Positions 24,932-29,165 of a DNA stretch of 29,165 bases are shown one piece after another (position 1 is the stretch's first letter; every line of letters starts with the position of its first letter). The DNA comes from an uncultured Methanomethylovorans sp. (GTDB lineage: Archaea; Halobacteriota; Methanosarcinia; Methanosarcinales; Methanosarcinaceae). The stretch covers positions 1-29,165 of the forward strand of contig CALBTS010000098.1 in assembly GCA_937968035.1 (NCBI GenBank), read 5' to 3'. A program made the translations under genes and the position numbers. The notes below the pieces were generated by a model. That model was not told the origin of the DNA. It saw nothing but the letters and a program-made list of their open reading frames with translations, and did not search any database.

Positions 24932-26083
24932 TCATTTCTTAATTATTCGCTTTATGTTTTCAGAATCCCGCTTCAACGACTCAAAGACATTGCTACGGTT
25001 TATTCCAGTGTGCAGCACAGAGGTCACAGGGTAGTCTGCAAGTGCCACGTAATCAGGTTGAGGTATATCTGCTATTTTTTGTTTACGCATTTCGGCCAGC
25101 ACCTGTGCGTCCATCTTTGTCTCCCTATCTGCATATATGATACATCTGCCGGCAGACCTTTGGATCCTTGCAGGCCTTTCGGGCAGTTTTCCCATAAACG
25201 CTTTCACATGTGCATCGAAAAGGTTAATTCCGGTAGCCAGTTCTACGGTATCCAGACTTCCCTGGAACCTGGGATTCACTTCAATAATCTTTGGTCCATC
25301 CTCCGTTACTATGAAGTCTATCCCTACGGATCCGAGGAGCCCCATTTCGCGGGTGAGCTTTTCTGAGACATTGCACATTCCCTCTGCATATTTTCCCTCA
25401 TAAGGAGTGATATTGCCGCAATAGGCAAATTGCATCCTTGTCAGCCAGAAGATCCCGATCAGCTGTTCATTCACTGCCACAGCTACTGCTTTATCTTTAC
25501 TGGCAATGAGTGATACACTTGCTGGTACACCCTTGACGAACTCCTGCATCATAAGGTCATTGCGGGAAAAGGACGGTTCAGTTCCCAGGATATCCTGTAC
25601 CGCCTCTAAAAGTTCCTGTCCGTTGCAGGCTATTCTGTTAAATATCCCTCCTCCTGCTTTGCGGGGCTTGATCATTACAGGGAATTTATCCGGCTTATCA
25701 TCAACATTCTCATAAACGTGCGGGTGAGGAAGGCCAAGTTCTGCGAGCTTGCGGGACAGAGTGAACTTATCCTGTACTGCCTGAATGCTTTCAGGGTCAC
25801 TTGCAAGTACTGTCCAGGGAAGAGAACTAAAGTCCATTGCCTCAAATCCAGAACCCGGGACGATCGCATCAAAATCCACTTCAAAGCTTCGGACCATATC
25901 TATAATAATATCTGCCGCATCTTTGCTCCTGATGTCCAGTTCATGAGGCAGTTCCTTTGTGGCAATACAGCAACCTATTGTGTCCTGATCGCAAAATGTA
26001 TCGATGGCATACATATTGTAACCTGCCCGGCTGCCTGAGCAGACAATATTACGGGTACTGAAACCAATTACAAGCACATTCAA
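24932..26083 (-). CDS. ATP-grasp ligase of unknown substrate (COG2232-like)
   Basis: This 383-residue protein has a pre-ATP-grasp N-terminal domain (MNVLVIGFSTRNIV, about 1-95) and an ATP-grasp fold. The ATP-binding lysines are in KFPVMIKPRKAGGGIF (about 133-148), followed by MMQEFVKGV, and the magnesium-binding IIEVNPRFQGS (about 266-276). Enzymes of this fold join a carboxylate to an amine, thiol or other carboxylate through an acyl-phosphate. This archaeal group has no established substrate that I know, and it is distinct from MfnD and PylC by its N-terminus. The start is TTG at 26083 (or GTG at 26077), with AAGGA about 9 bases upstream. It begins 12 bases after the NMD3 stop, so the two are probably cotranscribed. 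Confidence 0.82.
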   Translation of the reverse strand: MNVLVIGFSTRNIVCSGSRAGYNMYAIDTFCDQDTIGCCIATKELPHELDIRSKDAADIIIDMVRSFEVDFDAIVPGSGFEAMDFSSLPWTVLASDPESIQAVQDKFTLSRKLAELGLPHPHVYENVDDKPDKFPVMIKPRKAGGGIFNRIACNGQELLEAVQDILGTEPSFSRNDLMMQEFVKGVPASVSLIASKDKAVAVAVNEQLIGIFWLTRMQFAYCGNITPYEGKYAEGMCNVSEKLTREMGLLGSVGIDFIVTEDGPKIIEVNPRFQGSLDTVELATGINLFDAHVKAFMGKLPERPARIQRSAGRCIIYADRETKMDAQVLAEMRKQKIADIPQPDYVALADYPVTSVLHTGINRSNVFESLKRDSENIKRIIKK

Positions 26084-26095
26084 TAGATCAGTCCT

Positions 26096-27160
26096 TCAGT
26101 TATCGTTCTTTTTCCATTCAGGAGGTAAGATGAATAATGCATCTTCGATCCTTATCACCGGGATCTCTTCATCCTCAGGTACTGAAAATCCTGAAGGTTT
26201 CTTCACATTTACGGTCCTGAAAGTGAACGGGTCCAATATCATAAGTTCATGTTCTTCTTCAGAAACAAGCACCGCATTGACCGCATCCCTGATGTTTCCT
26301 ACATGCTTGGCCAAGGCGATCTCATCTTCGGTGGCTATGAAGCGTGAACTATCCGCAAGGTCAGTACCGGTCAGCTTTTTTTCCATGTGCTTGACCACTA
26401 TTTTCCTGTTCCTGATACTTATGATGTCACCGGGCGTAAAGCGTGGCAGTCTCATGGAAAAAGTTATCCTGTAGATCTCCCTGCCATCTTTCTGACCGAA
26501 CAGGGAAGGAGACTCATTGAAAGTGCCGCCCATTTCTTCTATTATTGCTTTACAAATATGCCTGCCGGAATTGACCGATCCGATGTAGAGGTCCAGCCCC
26601 TCCTTTGATCTGATAGTTTCCGTGATGAATGCCAGACGGTCACCTTTGGCACGCATCCTGTCAATGGTCATATCCACAATTCTAAGGCATGTTGCAAGCT
26701 CGTTATCCGTAGGTGTTCTATCGGTAGCCCTTATCTGGAGTACACCTTCGAAATAACCTCCTGAAATCCGGCTGCACATCTCACATGATTCACGAATTAT
26801 TCTTATTTCGGTTGATAGAACGGCATTGATCCTTTCTCCCTGTATTGACGCAACTACTTCCACTTCTGCCTTGTACATGTGCGGAGTTAACTGCCGGGGA
26901 GCTATGCATACTTCAATATCTTCTGCAGCTTCATGTATTGAAAGGTTATCTTCTATGGTTTTCAGGACCACAGTTTCAATTTCATCTTCATCGATCCATC
27001 TACCGCGTGCAAAACGTGCTCCACAGGTGGCACATAGCCTTGCCTGTATCACCTGGGGTAACTGGGCCAGAACGAAATTCTGAAAAAAACATTCTTTGCA
27101 TACACCACTGAGCAATATAGTAGTGCCTTTTCCACATTTCGGGCAGATGGTAGAGGTCAT
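26096..27160 (-). CDS. NMD3-family protein (large-subunit ribosome maturation factor)
   Basis: This 354-residue archaeal homologue of eukaryotic NMD3 acts on nascent large ribosomal subunits. The cysteine-rich N-terminal region has zinc pairs C6/C9, C21/C24, C43/C46 and C126/C129. The last pair lies in ESCEMCSRISGGYFEGVLQI, a hallmark of NMD3. The eukaryotic C-terminal export signals are absent, as expected in archaea. The C-terminal third resembles an SH3/OB-like region (FTPGDIISIRNRKIVVKHM). The role in archaea is inferred from the family. There is no clear ribosome site; a weak TATA-like CTATCTAA about 25 bases upstream hints at a leaderless mRNA. It heads an apparent operon with the ATP-grasp gene. 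Confidence 0.9.
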   Translation of the reverse strand: MTSTICPKCGKGTTILLSGVCKECFFQNFVLAQLPQVIQARLCATCGARFARGRWIDEDEIETVVLKTIEDNLSIHEAAEDIEVCIAPRQLTPHMYKAEVEVVASIQGERINAVLSTEIRIIRESCEMCSRISGGYFEGVLQIRATDRTPTDNELATCLRIVDMTIDRMRAKGDRLAFITETIRSKEGLDLYIGSVNSGRHICKAIIEEMGGTFNESPSLFGQKDGREIYRITFSMRLPRFTPGDIISIRNRKIVVKHMEKKLTGTDLADSSRFIATEDEIALAKHVGNIRDAVNAVLVSEEEHELMILDPFTFRTVNVKKPSGFSVPEDEEIPVIRIEDALFILPPEWKKNDN

Positions 27161-27233
27161 TGCAATCCATAATGTGTGTGATTAGATAGGATTTTCGGTC
27201 GGGGTCTTTTTGAGGGGACTGGGAACTGTATAA

Positions 27234-27249
27234 TAAAAAAGTAAAAAAA
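27234..27249 (-). terminator. Double oligo-T terminator after the aquaporin gene
   Basis: On the minus strand two T-runs (seven T at 27243-27249, six or more at 27235-27240) lie 15-30 bases past the aquaporin stop. This is the usual archaeal U-tract signal. Confidence 0.6.
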
Positions 27250-27263
27250 GAGTGAATTTCCTG

Positions 27264-28010
27264 TTATCCTTGCTTTGTCTGTGCTACATAGTCATAGAGG
27301 AAAGCTGCCACTAAAGCACCTGCTATAGGTCCTATAATATATATGGGGAACTGCCACCAAAGGTTACTTCCGCCTAACAGAAATTCTGCCAGATATGGAC
27401 CAAACGTACGTGCGGGATTAAGGGATGAACCCGTGATATTACCCACTACGATTATATCCGCTGCGACCACAAGACCTATGGCAAGGCCAGCAAATCCTGC
27501 AGGTGCCCTTTTATCCACAGCTGTGCCCATGATCGTTAACATCAGGAAGAATGTGGCTATTGTTTCACAAAGTATGGCCTGAGTGTAACTTACCCCGGCA
27601 AACATGGAGGTTGCACCCAGGCCCGTTCCAACCGCTCTCTGACCTAGGATAGCTACAATACTAAAAGAAGCCAGGCTTGCACCTACAAGCTGAGCGATTA
27701 TGTAGCTGATCATATCTGATGCAGGGAAACGTTTTGTTGCCCACAGTGCTATGCTAACTGCCGGATTTATATGGGTACCGGAGATATGGCCAAAAGCATA
27801 TACCATAGCTATTATGGCTATCGCAAAGGCCATACCTATTGTCAGCCAGGCAGCGATGTCTATCCCTACATTGAAGTTGTTATCCGGATATGGTGTCCAC
27901 CCCTGAAAAAGTAGCACAGTAGTAACTACGGAACCAGTTCCAAGAAAAACGAGAACATATGTTCCTATTAGTTCGGCTAGGGACCGTTTAAAAAGACCTA
28001 TTTCTGCCAT
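27264..28010 (-). CDS. aqpM: Aquaporin, archaeal AqpM type
   Basis: This 248-residue MIP-family channel has six membrane helices and two NPA half-helices: GTHINPAVS in the first half and GSSLNPARTFGP in the second, the latter with the selectivity arginine. The segment AADIIVVGNITGSSLNPAR has isoleucine at the filter position where orthodox water channels have histidine. This matches AqpM of Methanothermobacter, a channel for water and weakly for glycerol, with a proposed role for gases or other small solutes. GGGTGATC lies 2 bases before the ATG, an almost perfect match to the 16S tail. The DUF2193-like gene lies just upstream, separated by a 45-base spacer containing a perfect hairpin. Confidence 0.95.
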   Translation of the reverse strand: MAEIGLFKRSLAELIGTYVLVFLGTGSVVTTVLLFQGWTPYPDNNFNVGIDIAAWLTIGMAFAIAIIAMVYAFGHISGTHINPAVSIALWATKRFPASDMISYIIAQLVGASLASFSIVAILGQRAVGTGLGATSMFAGVSYTQAILCETIATFFLMLTIMGTAVDKRAPAGFAGLAIGLVVAADIIVVGNITGSSLNPARTFGPYLAEFLLGGSNLWWQFPIYIIGPIAGALVAAFLYDYVAQTKQG

Positions 28011-28030
28011 TTGATCACCCTCTTAAAAGG

Positions 28031-28052
28031 GTGTACCCATTGAAGGGTACAC
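28031..28052 (-). promoter_or_regulatory. Perfect hairpin between the DUF2193-like gene and aquaporin
   Basis: GTGTACCC and GGGTACAC form a perfect 8-base stem with a 6-base loop, 3 bases after the upstream stop codon and about 9-10 bases before the aquaporin ribosome site. CCTTTTAAG follows, too weak to be a clear terminator. It may act as an attenuator, processing site or mRNA 3' stabiliser. Confidence 0.55.
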
Positions 28053-28055
28053 TGA

Positions 28056-29165
28056 TCAGACGGCCTCCGTCCAGTTACAGTCTCCGCATTTATAATCGAA
28101 GTAGTTGGCTGCACAGAACTTGCAGACCCTTGCAGGGGAATGTGGTTCTTTCTTGTGGAGAGATATTATGTTAGTCATCATAGTTGCTGTCACTGGTTCA
28201 CTGGTAAGCAGACATGGGAAATCAGCCAGTCTCATCAGGGCAGAGAACCTCACTGTGATGGCACATGCCGGATAAGTGTACCATTGTGGGTTATTGAGGA
28301 CTGTATTTCTTTCTATGGGACTCAGGTCTATAGGTATTCCCTGAATTACACAACCAGCACCTCTTGGCTTGTGATCTATGATCCTTTCTCCTTTCTCTAT
28401 CAGGTCGATGAAGTCAACGTTATGCAATTCTGCCGCAGCACCTCTTTTGGGATTGGTGAGTACTAGATTATGGAATCTCTTCACCAGCAGGTCCAGCACC
28501 ATCATAGTGGTGAACCCATCCATCCACAGGATCTTTGTAGCCGCCGCAGCTGCTGCGTCCGTGGCTATGGTGAGCGGAGAATATTCGTTCCTGAATTTGC
28601 CTTTGGCTTTCTCCATTGTAGCTTCCATTACCTCAGTAACAGCATTGATCACAGCCATGACCACATCGTCCTTTGTCATGTTGAACATGGACTGGGATAT
28701 GTGATGCGCCACATCACCTACTCCATAGGCAGGGACCGTGACTATGTTACCATAGAACACTTCATCATCCATTGCAGCCTTTACGGTGTTTCTCATCTTG
28801 TCCTTATACTGTGCCATATATTTACGCACGTCAAAGGACGTATGACCGGCTTCGTCCATGAGCCTGGCCTGGGCATCCGTGGGCGTATCATAGACCATCT
28901 TCAGCATGTCTATTTCTTCTTTCATAGCTTCGGATAGCGTCTTACCTTCCTCGATGGCCATCTGGAACTTTGCTCCCACTCCGTAAGAAGTGTTCATGCC
29001 CCATGATTTTGACGAAAGGATAGCACGCTTGTGATCCTGTGGTATATCCATTTTCTGCAGGATCCTGTTGACAACATTACTTGTACTTCCGGGTACAAAT
29101 GCAAAGTCTACCACACAAGTGGGTCCATAGAACCCTCCATACCTGCGCACTGACTCTTTTCCAAT
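28056..29165 (-). CDS. DUF2193-like methanogen protein, 3' part (cut by right window edge)
   Basis: The frame is open to the right edge. The GTG at 29150 is only an internal codon, since IGKES is encoded in frame before it. Thus 370 residues of a longer protein are seen. It most resembles the methanogen-specific DUF2193 family (about 500 residues, function unknown); this name is from memory and tentative. Visible features are an alpha-helical body, an alanine-rich IATDAAAAAATKILWMDG segment, LVLTNPKRGAAAELHNVDF, and a C-terminal zinc-ribbon-like pair, CKFCAANYFDYKCGDC. No signal peptide or membrane helix is evident. It lies directly upstream of the aquaporin gene on the same strand, with a hairpin between, suggesting a shared function. 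Confidence 0.7.
   Translation of the reverse strand: MGKESVRRYGGFYGPTCVVDFAFVPGSTSNVVNRILQKMDIPQDHKRAILSSKSWGMNTSYGVGAKFQMAIEEGKTLSEAMKEEIDMLKMVYDTPTDAQARLMDEAGHTSFDVRKYMAQYKDKMRNTVKAAMDDEVFYGNIVTVPAYGVGDVAHHISQSMFNMTKDDVVMAVINAVTEVMEATMEKAKGKFRNEYSPLTIATDAAAAAATKILWMDGFTTMMVLDLLVKRFHNLVLTNPKRGAAAELHNVDFIDLIEKGERIIDHKPRGAGCVIQGIPIDLSPIERNTVLNNPQWYTYPACAITVRFSALMRLADFPCLLTSEPVTATMMTNIISLHKKEPHSPARVCKFCAANYFDYKCGDCNWTEAV

Noticed and set aside
1..29165. CRISPR array, tRNA, rRNA, insertion sequence, prophage or defence genes
   Set aside because: No regularly spaced repeats, cloverleaf-like sequences, transposase or integrase motifs were found on reading both strands.

Overview
The window comes from a methanogenic archaeon, most likely of the Methanosarcinales (Methanosarcinaceae-like). 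The basis is a set of archaeal information-processing genes (TFE, NMD3, the KH/beta-CASP nuclease aCPSF1, proteasome beta subunit, a CTU1/Ncs6-type thiolase), archaeal TATA boxes and AGGTGA-type ribosome sites, a CooC-type ATPase, an AqpM-type aquaporin, a K+-independent membrane pyrophosphatase, and a DUF2193-like protein. The genus is not determined.

Layout. 1-508: 5' part of a PAS-containing sensor leaving the left edge. 651-5200: LL-diaminopimelate aminotransferase, then on the minus strand a PhoU-like regulator, chorismate synthase and a CDF metal transporter. 5320-10186: a lipoprotein, a CooC-like ATPase, a TctA-family permease, a tRNA thiolation enzyme and a multi-pass membrane protein. 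10287-15688 (all minus): H+-pyrophosphatase, a small unknown protein paired with a dihydropteroate-synthase-like protein, and FtsZ. 15689-20257 is the accessory part: a 557-base regulatory-looking gap, then three exported proteins on the plus strand. The central one is a secreted metzincin protease with a C-terminal repeat domain. From about 17400 to 20390 the DNA looks visibly richer in A+T than its surroundings. 20394-28010: a HAD phosphatase, then on the minus strand aCPSF1, psmB, HD protein, TFE, ATP-grasp protein, NMD3 and aquaporin. 28056-29165: a DUF2193-like gene running off the right edge.

How the genes work together. Most are housekeeping: lysine and aromatic amino acid synthesis, cell division, transcription initiation (TFE) and termination (aCPSF1), ribosome maturation (NMD3), protein turnover (PsmB) and energy conservation (pyrophosphatase). 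Likely cotranscribed pairs are DHPS-like with the 153-residue protein, TFE with the HD protein, NMD3 with the ATP-grasp protein, psmB with aCPSF1, and DUF2193-like with aquaporin. No CRISPR array, tRNA, rRNA or insertion sequence was found. No clear new defence or mobile system is visible. The best candidates for new biology are the secreted protease locus (cysteine-switch-like motif, apparent non-canonical CTG start, recently duplicated two-blade units), the DUF2193/aquaporin pair with its intercistronic hairpin, the uncharacterised operon partners, and dyad-rich upstream regions of ftsZ, hppA and the PhoU-like gene.
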